From NCBI GenBank assembly GCA_910574455.1, contig CAJSYZ010000004.1, positions 3,606,599 to 3,670,598 of the forward strand: a stretch of 64,000 bases of DNA, in the 5' to 3' direction. The stretch comes from Trichaptum fuscoviolaceum (Eukaryota > Basidiomycota > Agaricomycetes > Hymenochaetales > Trichaptaceae). The notes below the pieces were generated by a model. The model ran no database searches. It saw only the letters and a list, made by a program, of their open reading frames with translations, and had not been told where the DNA came from. Position numbers and translations under genes: made by a program. Below, piece by piece: positions 19,102 through 30,775 of this stretch (its first letter is position 1; each line of letters opens with the position of its first letter).

Positions 19102-20912
19102 ATGGATGGTATCCAATACTCTGTCGACGGAACGGTAAGCCACTGCTTCATATACATCCTTAATGCTAATCCAACTGACTTGACCATGTAAGCTAGGTGC
19201 AATGCTGATAGGCGTTGCGTGAGGAACTCTGTTCAAAGAATTGATGTCCTCGGTGGCTAACGTTCTGCGGTCCCACTCTCTATTATTACATGTGCAGAGT
19301 GTCCCTAGTGTAAGTACTGCGCGTGCATCTCACATACTATTGCAGTGCTGATAAGAAATCATGCTTAGTTTATGGGGAGCAGGTTGCATCCAGATGTTCT
19401 GCTATCTTAACGTCTGTGACTTTGTTTGCATCCTTATTAGTTTTTTAACGTTATACTCATGGCACTTGAAGTCAAATTCGAATGACAACAAGAAATTGAC
19501 GACACTGGTATGAACAACTCCGTCGTTAACTATCGCGCAAATTGCCAGTGCTCATCATCTGACATCAGGCTGTCACTGTATGGTCGTTGGACACTGTACA
19601 ACAAGGTGTCCTAATGAATGTTTTATATTACTACACAATCACTGGATACAACAAGCCTTCTAAAATCACGCAGATATCTGGGTGAGCGAATACATTAGTG
19701 CTTAGTTTTCCGAATCTGTTGACTTCCGGTACTTCAAGCCCCCTCATAGTGAGTCAATTCCAAACAACACAGTCTGTCAAAGCTGACAAATTGTTGCTCC
19801 CCCAGAGCCATGTCATGCTCTCTGTACGTTGCTACGTTAGAATGTCACGCAGCCTTTCTATTGTCAGTGGCGGAAAGAATTGATAAACCACCACAGGCTT
19901 CGGTCTGCTTGCTTGTACAAAGTTTCTTCGTTGTTCGTATATGGAAATGTAAGCGTCCGGGCCTTCCGTAAGATAACACATGAGGTATTCAACCCCCTGA
20001 ATCCAAGTTATTCGCAATAATGTTACTCTTGCGAGCTCAAGGCAACTGGCAACCCCTTTGATGGTGCTACTTGTAAGTCACTCTCCTCTTTCATTCTCTG
20101 AAAAGCTACAACGTGCTATTTTACTTATTTTATCTGTTCAACATCCAGATATCTTTTCCCATCGCTTCATTCATCTCATCGGCGAGTGAGTCTTTCTGCT
20201 ATTTGTCGTCGCACATGTGCTCCTCTGAACTCGTATGTTCAGTTTACACAGCTCGCGCGTAAGCTGAATTTCCATCGCCTTTGGCGGTTCCTCTGCACTG
20301 CAACGACACTCAAATGTGATGGAATAGGCTGCAAATCAAAAATCTCACGGATTCCGATGAGATCTTCTCGAATGCTAGACTAACAGATATTCTCAGTGCC
20401 TTGGGTGACTCAGCGATCACTGTCTCGCTTGCCTGCTTGCTCCGTCAATCACTGAGCGATCATGGAGCAGCGAGGACCGAGGCCGAGTCCATCGTGAATC
20501 GCATAATCGCGTTCACTATGTGTACTGGGCTCTTGACCAGTCTGTGTGCTATCATGGCTGTTGTAATGGTACGTAACGTACTTTATCATTAAACATGGAA
20601 TATTAAGCTCTGACTGTATATCAGATGTCTATCTCGCCCCATACGTACATGTACATGGCATTCTATTTCAACATAAGCCGATGTAAAGAAACAGTCCTTG
20701 CATCCTCCCGAACAAAGACATCTGATCGCATTAATTCCTTAGTGTACACAAATTCCTTTCTTGCAAGGTACTATACGCACTCTTAAAATTTCGTTTGATC
20801 TCTACACGTACTCAATCTCACTTACAGTCTTAACTTTCGCAATTATCTCCTATTCGGTAGAAACAAGCATCAAGTGGAATCTCTTCCGTCCTTAAGATTT
20901 TCTGAAACCTAA
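19102..20912 (+). CDS. DUF6534-type membrane protein, tandem copy 2
   Basis: Same exon order as the copy at 16267-18057. MDGIQYSVDGT at 19102 precedes a GT donor. Then come GAMLIGVA, ALWGAGCIQMFCYLN, SNSNDNKKLTTL, AVTVWSLDTVQQGVLMNVLY, CLLVQSFFVVRIWK, ISFPIASFISSASE, DILSALGDSAITVSLACLLR, IVNRIIAFTMCTGLLTSLCA, ISPHTYMYMAFYFNISR and the terminal SLNFRNYLLF..., stop TAA at 20910. The final exons look intact. Around 20310-20330 an in-frame stop must be spliced out or marks decay. The two copies agree at most aligned positions, so this is a fairly old tandem duplication. Confidence 0.6.
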
Positions 20913-21636
20913 GCAACAGCTGCCACTGCCTCTAATCTCGGCACTTGTGTCTTAGCAAGCTCTATGTAATCTTCCAGGCTTTCTCGATTTACTGCATTCC
21001 CTTGATAACATTGAGGATTGATTTGTGAAAATCTGCATCGAGCAAAACAGGATGTACTGCAATGTATTCTCTCCTACCCTCTGTCAAAAGAATCGCATTT
21101 GTAACGCTTCGATTACAGCAGCACTTGAGATAATGCGTGAGACATGGTAAGCGCAATAGGTCCACAGAAATAGCTGAGTGAGAAGTAAAAAGTATGTGCT
21201 ATCCTAGGCAAAGATCGAGATTGCCTTTTCAATTTCCACTCATCATTTGTCATAGCAAAAACGTAAATGGGTAGATCGTCGATCGAAAGAGTTTATCTAG
21301 GAGATAACCTTCGAATCCGGAAGATATAATCATAACGCGCCGTGATTTCCATCCTCCACAAATATAGTTGTTGAATAGATAGCGCGTAGGCTAATGTCGT
21401 CTGTGTTTCTTGTCAACGATCGTCATAAATCCTTCATTATTACCGCGCCTCCTTTTTGAGGTGATGCATCGGGAACAGACCATCGACGGAGTGATGTGGA
21501 TAGTCGGCGTGTCTGCGAGTGCGGATCATCGGTATACGTCATCGATCCCTTTCAAAATGGCATTTCTTTCATTTGATGTTGGTATCGGAAACAGATATGG
21601 AGCCCCAATCCACCGTCATCAGCTCCGTGTCCGCTG
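20913..21636. other. Intergenic
   Basis: Nothing recognised. The plus-strand ORF at 21410-21745 partly overlaps the minus-strand ORF that follows and has no features. Confidence 0.4.
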
Positions 21637-22224
21637 CTATTTGGCGGATTTCGGTTTTGATGAAAAGTCGGGCGGGAAAAACATGAGCGAGGTTGTCAGG
21701 CCACCCGGACCCGGGATGAGAAGCACAGGTGAGAAGGAAGAGTGAGAGGGACGCGGAGATGTAGGGGAGGTTCGGGCTTTCGATGAGGGCCGAGACACGG
21801 GGGGTGAGGAGGTCAGCGGGGGTGGAGAGTTCAAGTACGCAGCAGGCGACGAGGAAGACTTGGCATGTTCGCTAGCACCCTTCCGTCTTTGGCGAACTGA
21901 GGACGACAAGTCGGAGGCGGGGAAGTGGGGGAGCGAAGATGTTGAAGTGGCTGGAGAGGCAGAGTGGAGAGATGCCCAGTCTTCAAGCTCGATGCAGTCG
22001 GACTGCGTCTGGATGTCGAAGTCGCTGGGGATATGGTGTACGGAGGGTGCAAGCCACTCAAACACGCCTTGCCAATATGATATCATGACGGCGAAGAGTT
22101 TTGACTGACAGGGTGGCAGGTTTGCCAGTGGTAAGTGGGAGGTGTAAGAGGTGCGGAGGACGACACGCCCGTTCTTAAATCGACTGGGTGGCAAGAATGA
22201 GTGGTTGGTATGTGAAGACGCCAA
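21637..22224 (-). CDS. Hypothetical Ser/Pro-rich protein
   Basis: An uninterrupted 195-aa ORF from the ATG at 22224. The N-terminal 80 residues are ordinary, with MISYWQGVFEWLAPSVHHI resembling an amphipathic or short membrane helix and an acidic CIELEDWASL. The remainder is Ser/Pro/Thr-rich and probably disordered. The composition and the lack of stops support a real gene, but I recognise no family. An overlapping plus-strand frame (21860-22108) is best treated as its shadow. Confidence 0.4.
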   Translation of the reverse strand: MASSHTNHSFLPPSRFKNGRVVLRTSYTSHLPLANLPPCQSKLFAVMISYWQGVFEWLAPSVHHIPSDFDIQTQSDCIELEDWASLHSASPATSTSSLPHFPASDLSSSVRQRRKGASEHAKSSSSPAAYLNSPPPLTSSPPVSRPSSKARTSPTSPRPSHSSFSPVLLIPGPGGLTTSLMFFPPDFSSKPKSAK

Positions 22225-23977
22225 GTCACGAAAGCACTCACTTTATCTTAACCAACAACAGAATGAGAAATAATACGTTACAGCGGACTTTGCTATTCTT
22301 TAATCGCAATTCGCCAGCTCTGCGTGCTTGAACGTCCCTGAGCAAACGGGTATGGTCCGTAATGCACGGAAGATTATTGGCTGACGGGTACAATGTCTTC
22401 AGGACCGAGCAGGCGAGATTGCAATTGAATAAGCGTACGCAGGGATAGTGGGCACGAGGCAAGTGAGGTCGGTGAAGGTGCACCCGGATGGAATGAGACG
22501 AAATGCTGTACTTTGCTGAAGATTCCAATTTTGCTGTAGATATCAGATCGTAATTGAGTGAATTATGGGAGTTAAAGAGCAAAGTCAACTTGAAGTGCAG
22601 TATTAGGTCGCTGATGAGTCGAAGTAAAGTGAGACACAAGACATGGGGGATAAAATGCCACAAACGAAAACCAGAGGTCGGTCACTGGTGGAGGCTTTTG
22701 TACGTCAGAGACAAGGTAAGCGAGCTACGAAAGCGTCACGGTCAAATACTGCTATAGAGTTGACAAGGTACGGGCAATGGAAGCCTACACCTGATCATGA
22801 GCTCGGAACGAGGCTCTTCGACGTCAACGTTGAGACACCGACACCACCACTCTCCCCACGACAATTTCCCTTGATTAAATTGATTCGGAGACTGCGGGAA
22901 GGAGGGGGAAGAACTCTCGAGATTCCTCTGTCTCCTTTGGTCGCTGATTGCGTCGTGTTGCGGTAACCGGGAGCAACCTGGGAGAAGCGCGCAATTGTGC
23001 ACAAATATCAAAGTACATGCAAATGTATATGGGAGGAAGCAAAGTGAGTTACGAAGCTCATCGGCAGCTGTCTCTCCCCTTCCGAGCTACGAGTGCCCAT
23101 CGGGGGCCAGCGATAGCTGATCTCAGACATAACACAGGTGCAGCCAAGAGATATACCCATTTTTTTTTGTTCTCCCGGGCGCCCAGCCCCATAGTATCCT
23201 CCGAGTCAGGCTACGTTATCGCACGAATGTTCCGGCAGCGCAAAGCACCCGGAATGGAGTTTCTGTCCGTTTCATGTTGTTCGAAAACCTCATGGATTTG
23301 GAGGAGATTGAAAATGGATCGTGCATGCCTGAGTTATTGCGGGTGTATGTGGTGATGGTCAGAAGCAAAGAAAGGCCCAGGCAGCGTTCGTGAGTACACA
23401 TTCTAATCTGGTACTACTAGCACCCGCAGCTGACTAATTGTAATTGACGAAAGCCTTTATTTCCTTTCCTTTCAGCCTCTTTTCCATCAAATCTCGGGTT
23501 TTATTGGTGACTGCCATCGACCTTCTTGAGTCTGAAGAAGTAGTTGCCTGTAATAATCGTTAAATGTGTAAAAATAAATAAGTAAAAAATTAACTCACGT
23601 GGTTTCACGTGCTCCCACTGAGGTCCTACTTCCAGTGCACTCACTTGACGTCGCTCGTGTCCTTAACTTCGCTCCATGAGCTCAGGAGTACGGGTTTCAC
23701 TTCGACGGCCTATCTACTCTTTTTGTCACCAAATGTACTGAAATGCACTACAGCGCCTATGCCTACTCGCGTTGGCCACTTACTTTCGACCACTTTCGAA
23801 GAAACTGAACTCAGTAACCAGCTGACTCCCCGTCCTCATCTGCATATTTTCCATACTTCCAACGTTTGATATCGATTTAACTCTCGGATACTAAGCGGGA
23901 TAGATCCAACTCTGAAGGCCCAGGTGCAGGGTTGAATATCTTTGGTGGGGTTCTCAAGGTCGTTAGGGCGGCGAAGG
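22225..23977. other. Intergenic; no gene recognised
   Basis: Several ORFs of 60-140 codons on both strands (for example 22238-22663 minus and 22948-23355 plus) lack domains, good start context or splice support. The last 300 bases are the upstream region of the TMEM170-like gene. Confidence 0.4.
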
Positions 23978-25580
23978 ATGAACGGGATGAACCAGTCGTC
24001 AGCGGTACCGCACTGGCCCGCTTTATACGATCCATTCCTTGAGTTGCGAAATATAGCGCACAGGAATGATACTCAACCAGGTGCTTCCTACTTGTATGAT
24101 CCTAATGGTGAGCCCTTTCGTTCAATACTTTTTGTTGTCAGCCCCGAGACTCACGCAATCGATGTTATGCTGAACTCACAATGACTATGTGCGATATATC
24201 TACGCCTTCATCTTCCAAATGGACGCCATCATGCACATTTTGGTGTTACGCTACGTGCTCGGACGCTCCGGATTTTCCATGGTTCTCCATCTTTTCATTC
24301 GCATGGAGGGGCTCATTATCTTGCCCATGTGGACATGCCCTCTAACTTTATGTTGAATGTTTCGTCCTTCGACAATGCTTTGGACATGGCCTTTTAAACC
24401 TTCGTGTCGCCTATCTTTCTGGGAGCCTTATCATCGGGGTTCTACAATGCACGTTGATATGGGACATTTAAATGAATCATCAACAACAATGATATCAGAC
24501 GTCTTTCGATTCACTTTATACTGGACACTCATCTTCTACTTCCCTTTCTTTGCCCTGTCTGGACTTCTCGCATTTCTCAACCTCGCCTTCGGACCGACAC
24601 CCCGCCACTTCTCCTACACTCACGCGCAGCAGGGGGACCCGAAGACCGTTACAGAGACGTACCCGCTCGCCCTTCGGGCCTCATTTTCGCCCACAAGTAC
24701 ATCTCCTGTGACAGCGCGATTTACGGCTTCGCCTACACAACTACATGCGCAACCACAGGTACTTTTAAGTCCTGGACTTAGCCCCTCGCACCTCTCCCCT
24801 GCCCCTCCTCTCGGACCTCAACTCTCTCGAGCATCTACGCTGCCGTCAGCCCGGAATCAACCTTCACGTGCCTCCACTTCTGCTCGCCGTACACCACCGA
24901 AGGTCAACCCACACCGGACTCGCGCAGTGTACGCACTGCTCATTCTTTTCGTGTACCTCTTTTCCGGTTTGCTCGGATCTGTAGTCGGCTCTGCTGTCAT
25001 AGGCTACGTTCTCGCGGCAGTGTTCAAAGCTGGTAAATTCAATATGTCCACGTGAGCCTCTTCTCTTGTTAGTTCATGCTATCTCTTTCTCTTTTCGAAC
25101 ATGCTCCGTTACGCTGGTGAAAACCCGGAGTGTCTTCTCTTTGCGTTATTTGAGCTTCAATGTATCGTATCTGATGGTTTGTGGGCTGTTTTTAAGTTCG
25201 AGGGTTCTTCTTTGGGATGACCCATATCTTCGGGAGAGTCCCGCTCTCGGCACCCACATTTCATCTTGTGGCAAACTTTGTTTCGTCGAGAACCCGCACT
25301 TTGTATTTTATGTTGTATTCTCATCCCTCGTGGTCGCGTCATTCGATTTTGAGCAAAGTTTCAACGAACCTCTTACTGATTGTTCTTGTTTCTCCTTTAG
25401 ATGGTTGCCTCCGATCTTTGCGCTTATCATGTCTCTCATTGGGCTTCTCGGGTATGTTCTATCAATCCACTTATTTGCTGTTGAATGTCTCATCAGTTTT
25501 CCTAACTTCATACTTGTTACCGCCCCTTCGTGCATGACGTGTGATGTAGAGTATATCCGTCCATCGTTGAGATCATGTGA
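23978..25580 (+). CDS. TMEM170-like integral membrane protein
   Basis: The model joins 23978-24107, 24499-25051, 25401-25451 and 25550-25580 (254 aa); all four parts keep phase. It starts [14 protein letters not shown], followed by YLYDPN, spliced to [20 protein letters not shown] (TM1). After a long Ser/Thr/Pro-rich loop comes [21 protein letters not shown] (TM2) with [20 protein letters not shown], then [17 protein letters not shown] (TM3), and the protein ends VYPSIVEIM. The three-TM pattern with GS-x3-GY and the FNMSTW-type motif matches fungal relatives of TMEM170, an ER/nuclear-envelope shaping family. Animal members are about 140 aa, so the loop of about 110 residues between TM1 and TM2 is an expansion. 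Intron 1 (391 nt) is long for this genome. Confidence 0.65.
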
Positions 25581-28500
25581 AAGCTGAGGCTCGGCCTACG
25601 TTCCTGTCTCATCACAGGGTCTGGTGTATCGTCCCGTTTCGATTTTGATGTCGCAATCTCTTTTGTTTCCTACCGATCTGTACAAGTCTCTTTTCACAGT
25701 TTCAGACCTCTGAAACGTATCTTATTTTCACTTCCTTGCAGCATACCACATCACATGATATATACCGTTCAATACTCTCCTCGTCTGCTTCAATTATTTT
25801 AGCCCATCGTCGACGAATTGGATTTATTGGCTTGCTATTATAATGCATGTCAGTTCTTCACCTCTCACACCCGGCACACTTTTTCAGACCAGTAAGTCAC
25901 CAGTTGTTCACACTTCTGTTATGTTAGTTAACATATTATTTAAAGTGTTATCTTCTGGATATCACCATGGCATCGCCGATGGTGTAATGGTACTTTCCTC
26001 CACGCTGATGGGGGGAGTTGTGTCTATCCACTTCGCTGGTTGTCAGGTTATACGGCGCTTTTTGAAGACGTTCATCAACGACCGCGAAAAGGAAGAAGTC
26101 CTATTCAATCAGTCCTTTTATGTCTACTCTTGAGATCATATTCCGTTTGAATGCACCTTACCTACCTCTCGGGAGAAGCAGTGCGTGTATGTGAACCACG
26201 CATGAAAAAGTGCTTCGAATTCGTAAGTCAACCATTCGTAAGTCAACTGTCTCATCTACATAATTCACCTTCAACCTTGTCTTATCTGATACGTTTTATC
26301 TTTAGTCATGCGCTGGGCGGAGTATGGTGCACAATTCCACTTGTATCTTTCAGGATCAGTACGATAGAGGAAAACGCAGCTTGGGTCTTGACGTTCTATC
26401 TGTGCTTGGATCAGGTCGCAAGAGTGTCGTCATGCTTAACCTCCGATCCCCCGCAGCATCGTTTCACTATCCGTTGCGATCTTCTCTGATACTGACACAA
26501 ATCATCTCCGCCATGGACTTACTGGTGTTTCTGGCTACAAGCTGACTGCACTGTCCCTCAGGCTTGTCTACGTCTCTTGCACGCCATTAGATTTAGACGC
26601 GAACGCGAAAAAGGTACCTAATCACCCAACATCAGGTCAAGATTCACTATCAGACAATGTCTATGGGCTTCTCTTATCGTATCTGATACTGAACAATAGC
26701 GCGCTTTTATCTACAATCTCTACCTTGTGCCTAAGGAAGGACGCTTCCAGAACGCCCCAGCTCCGATACTCAATTTCTCAATCTGAAAGAACGGACGGTA
26801 TTCTATTACTGGAGCGGAAGGTGAGGAACATGACCCACCCACGCATGCATCCGAGCTTTCCACGTCACCTTCGGTGTGACTAGTCCGTCGGAGAAACTGT
26901 TGAGTGTGTAACATTCAAACTACAATTGGCCGATTTATAGACTTCTCGGTATGCTATAGCCTATTATTGCTAGAGCTCTGGTTCTGCCGTTTTTACACCC
27001 ACGGTGCTGGGTGCGTTTTCGTTCGTAAATCCAACTAGCCCCGTGCAGAGTCTGGATTGATTTAATCTCTCGATAGCTGCAATACCCATCCCACCTTTAT
27101 GCTTCTGGACACTTCACCTCCCAAGACCGAAAAAGGCAAGGCTAACGGACTGGACATTGATCGATGACACCTTATTTTTCCACTCGTTCTCGTGAGTCTG
27201 CTTATGACTTTCCTCCATTCTCGTACGATGTTTGCCTCGTCATCCTCTCTTGTCATTATAAGCTGTCAGAGATTTGGCGATGATTAAGATTCATCGTCTC
27301 CAGGAAATTCCGGGCCTGAGCTAGAGCACGACCTCCCTATGCTTTCCTGAAGCTTCTTGTGCCCCAACTTCGGCCAAGCCAGTCTTCTGCTCCTGGGCCC
27401 TTGCCTTGTCCAACCTCTTCTCATCCTTCACGTTCCTTGCATGGTGGAGAGACTGAAATCCAGTGGCCATCGCCTTGTATGACTGTCGGTGTACGTGAGT
27501 GTCTCGTGTTTCCTTGCCACAAAAATTTATCTGACGTCTTGTGTAGGACATTCGGGGCTACGCTGAGCATGCTTAGAGTCACTTCAACAGGATCATAGGG
27601 ATATAGCTCCGTATGATCCCTATTTACGTATCCGTCTCGATGTCTGATGCCGATCCTACCTGATACTACTAGACTAAGGACCAAGGTCATAGTCATGACC
27701 ATTCTACATACCAAGGAAGCGACACGTGCGTCTCCTTTGCTGTCCTATGTAAGATCACTGATTCTGCATTCGTTCTCCCAGGGTATCTGGACCTGAACTT
27801 CAAGTTGTCTACATATTAGTAGGACATTAGTCTAGGCTTGCCGCCGTACTATGATGCACTGCAAGTACAAGTCATTTTGTCATTCCCTACTGGACATGCT
27901 CATCCTGTGATTGACAGCTTAAAGCGGGTAAGTCGAATCTCAAATAAGTTGTGGATTTGCTTTTCATATATCACTAACCGTGACACTGCGTAATCCTATG
28001 CTGCTCAGGCATAGCAAGTACTCTGTGACTTAGTCTCTACCATACGCCGTCGGATCATATCGGACTTGATAGACTTGTATTGCCGTCAGTGTTCTCTGGA
28101 ACACACAAAAACAGACACAGGGGTTCATTGATGATGGCAGAATGTTTCTCTTAACCAGAACCAGTGCAAACCTGCACCTGGCACCGAGGACGAATACGAA
28201 GGGCAAATTTTCATTGTGCGCACGATCGTTCGCATATAACGCCAAATACATCCCTCATCCCCATCAAATGCGTACGGTAGTAATATAAGTTTAGCCTTAT
28301 CAGTGTATTTGTGTCAATTGACCATATCAGCGAGAGTTCACCTCAGGTGCGGCCCCATACTGGAGTCGGCTCGACTCAAACATCATCATCGCCACCGTTT
28401 TTATGCGGACATAGATCAGCCATGAATTGCCCTAGCCGCTTCGACGAGATGACTTCGGAACAAAGCAAAAGCGAAGAGAGGCTTGCGGCCAGTTATGATA

Positions 28501-30775
28501 TATACATATAATGCTTTGTACCCTGAGGCAATTGACTCTGTGTTCATGTCTGTGTATGGATAACCACCGAAATCCAGGCCAAATAGGTTTGAATGTTGTT
28601 AAGCGAAGGTATAGTACTTGACAAGGTGAAGGTGGCAAATGATGCAATCACGACGGTTCGCCGAACAGTTACTGATATTACGGTGAACTTTTGTTCAAGC
28701 GTGCCAGCAACTGCACCGTACAAAGCAGCCGTTCATGATCAAGTTACGCCGCTCCCCTTTGGTTTTCGCCGAAGAACGTCGAGTGGGACTTAATATCTAG
28801 CTTGATACTGATGATGATTTCTACGGAAATCAGGGGAGAGGCAATCGATGATGTGATAGTTCGTCAAGAAGTGTCACTGTTCTTGGTGTGGTTCAGTCCG
28901 TGCCTGGAGAAACCAAACGGACATACCGTGACATGTATCAACTGTTCCAGGTACGCATTCGCAGATATACACAGCATACCACCTCGCGTTCTCTGATATG
29001 CACGCACGCAAGCATGTGCGCGGATAGTTTTTCTCTCGCTGGCCGGATTGTACGGACTTCGACGAGACCTGATGTTGATACTTGTGTAGTACTAAAAACC
29101 TGCCCATGGTCGGATTTAGAGAAAGATCACAAGAAGAAGCCTCGAATCCAGATTTGAGAAGGCTTTCAGGAATGTGTGAATGAACAAGGAGCTTCTGTAT
29201 CAGTGACTCTCGAAGACCTGTGAAAGTGGGCATGATCTGTCAGTAGACTGGCAAAGCTTGTTCACGTTTACAAGAAAACGCAGCCTCTTCCTCGTCCTTC
29301 ACACCCCCTAAGCCTTCTGAATCCATCTATAGTATACATAGGTATGTTTGCGGGAACGAAAGAATCAGGTGCCATCTGGAGCATCAGATGTGGTGGAATC
29401 AAACACAATGCGCATCCGGCAGCATGGGATACGAACAGCGAACCGCCACCCGTGTGCGCGCTTTGCAATCAGCGAGCTTCCGTAAGTTGCCTGCGAAACG
29501 GTGTCTAACTTGAGATGGAGATGCGGTTCTGGGCCAGCAAGAGATGCAGTTCGCGACGAACAGTAAAGTTCTAGCGGTCATGGGATGGATGACACTTCGA
29601 TAGAAATGCGGAGAAAGTCAGCAACGGATGTGATTCAAGTTGTCAACGCTGGCGCTAGCGCTGAGCTCGTGCAAAGCCTGAGCGTAAGTCAGAGAAATGG
29701 AAGCTGAAGAAGCGACGCAAGAAGCATTGGCGCATGGCTACTCGAGTGAAACACGCAGTGCTGGTGAGGTGAAAAAGAAAGTGGTATGTCTTCGACTTCC
29801 GTTCCCTCAACTGTGCGTGTAACGCCGTGGCTAATGGCTTCCCAATGGAGTTGCAGCGGTTTGAGTGTCGATCAAGCGGCTCAGGTTTAACAATACACAC
29901 CTTTGACGTCCATGGCCGATTAATCTCTTCCCACATATCCCTTGTTCCTTCCATCACAGATAGTCGTCACGTTCCTTCCCAAGGCTGAAAATACCGAAAG
30001 CAAAGCTCTCCGAGCTCAGTGTGAATGTGCGAGAGGACAAGAGATCGTCAGAACGGAAAGAAACCCTCCCGGGTAGTGAAGTAAAGACGCGCTTGCGTTG
30101 CAAGCGTCGCGCCTCCGAATCGCGAGGACAAGTTACAACAACTTCCGCAATGTTCGAAAAGAGTGACAGCCGAATGATGCAGGGCTACTCGCGCTTGAGA
30201 GTCGATGGCCCTCCGCTGTATATTGTGTGACAGGTGCAAGAAAGGTGGCAAAATCGCAGATGCATTCCGGCGCGTAGAGTCGCAAGCTAAAGACTCCGGA
30301 TACAAAAATTTGCGAGATTGTAGTATGTAGATCGTGGTCGGGTAAGACTCATAGACACTACTGGAGCAGGGCGCGCCGGTGATACCGGGACCTGAAATCA
30401 AAACAATTGTCCCGAGCTCGGTGCTGAGCTCTCCAACACTGTCTCGCAGAGCATGATCCGTTGTAACGCATGTATTTGCTCATGAACATATCTTGACTAG
30501 TACTGCGGATTGTTCGGCCTCGGAAAATTATTCGCCGAATGTCGGTAGGAGGTGGTCAGGTTTTTTAGAGTCAAAGTTCAAGCTGTACCTTAGTACGGAA
30601 GAAGCCGAAAGCTAACCACAAAATAAGCGAGAAAGGGGAACATGCGTGACAGTCGCCAAGGGTGCAAAATGAAATCTGTGACAAGATCACCGGTGAAACC
30701 ACTTCTCACTATTCCCACGGATACTCGTATATATCTCCCGTACCATTCCCTCTGGTCCCTCCTCACCGTCTGGCC
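25581..30775. other. Long region with no assigned gene; possible gene traces at 25960-26900
   Basis: Between 25960 and 26900 on the plus strand several short open pieces end or begin at plausible splice sites: VIRRFLKTFINDREKEEVLF (26048-26125), DQYDRGKRSLGLDVLSVLG (26355-26410), ACLRLLHAIRFRREREK (26563-26613), and EGRFQNAPAPILNFSI after an AG at 26735. Together they could be exons of an unrecognised gene. From 27000 to 30775 I see only short, unsupported ORFs on both strands and no repeats or RNA genes. Confidence 0.3.
30728..30734 (+). promoter_or_regulatory. TATA-like box upstream of the Ser-rich protein gene
   Basis: TATATAT, 42-48 bases before the ATG at 30776, with a CT-rich stretch (TCTCCC, CCTCACC) between. 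Confidence 0.35.

Noticed and set aside
25960..25990. HHxxxDG acyltransferase/condensation motif (HHGIADG)
   Set aside because: The seven residues are isolated, and flanking sequence lacks any other feature of those families.
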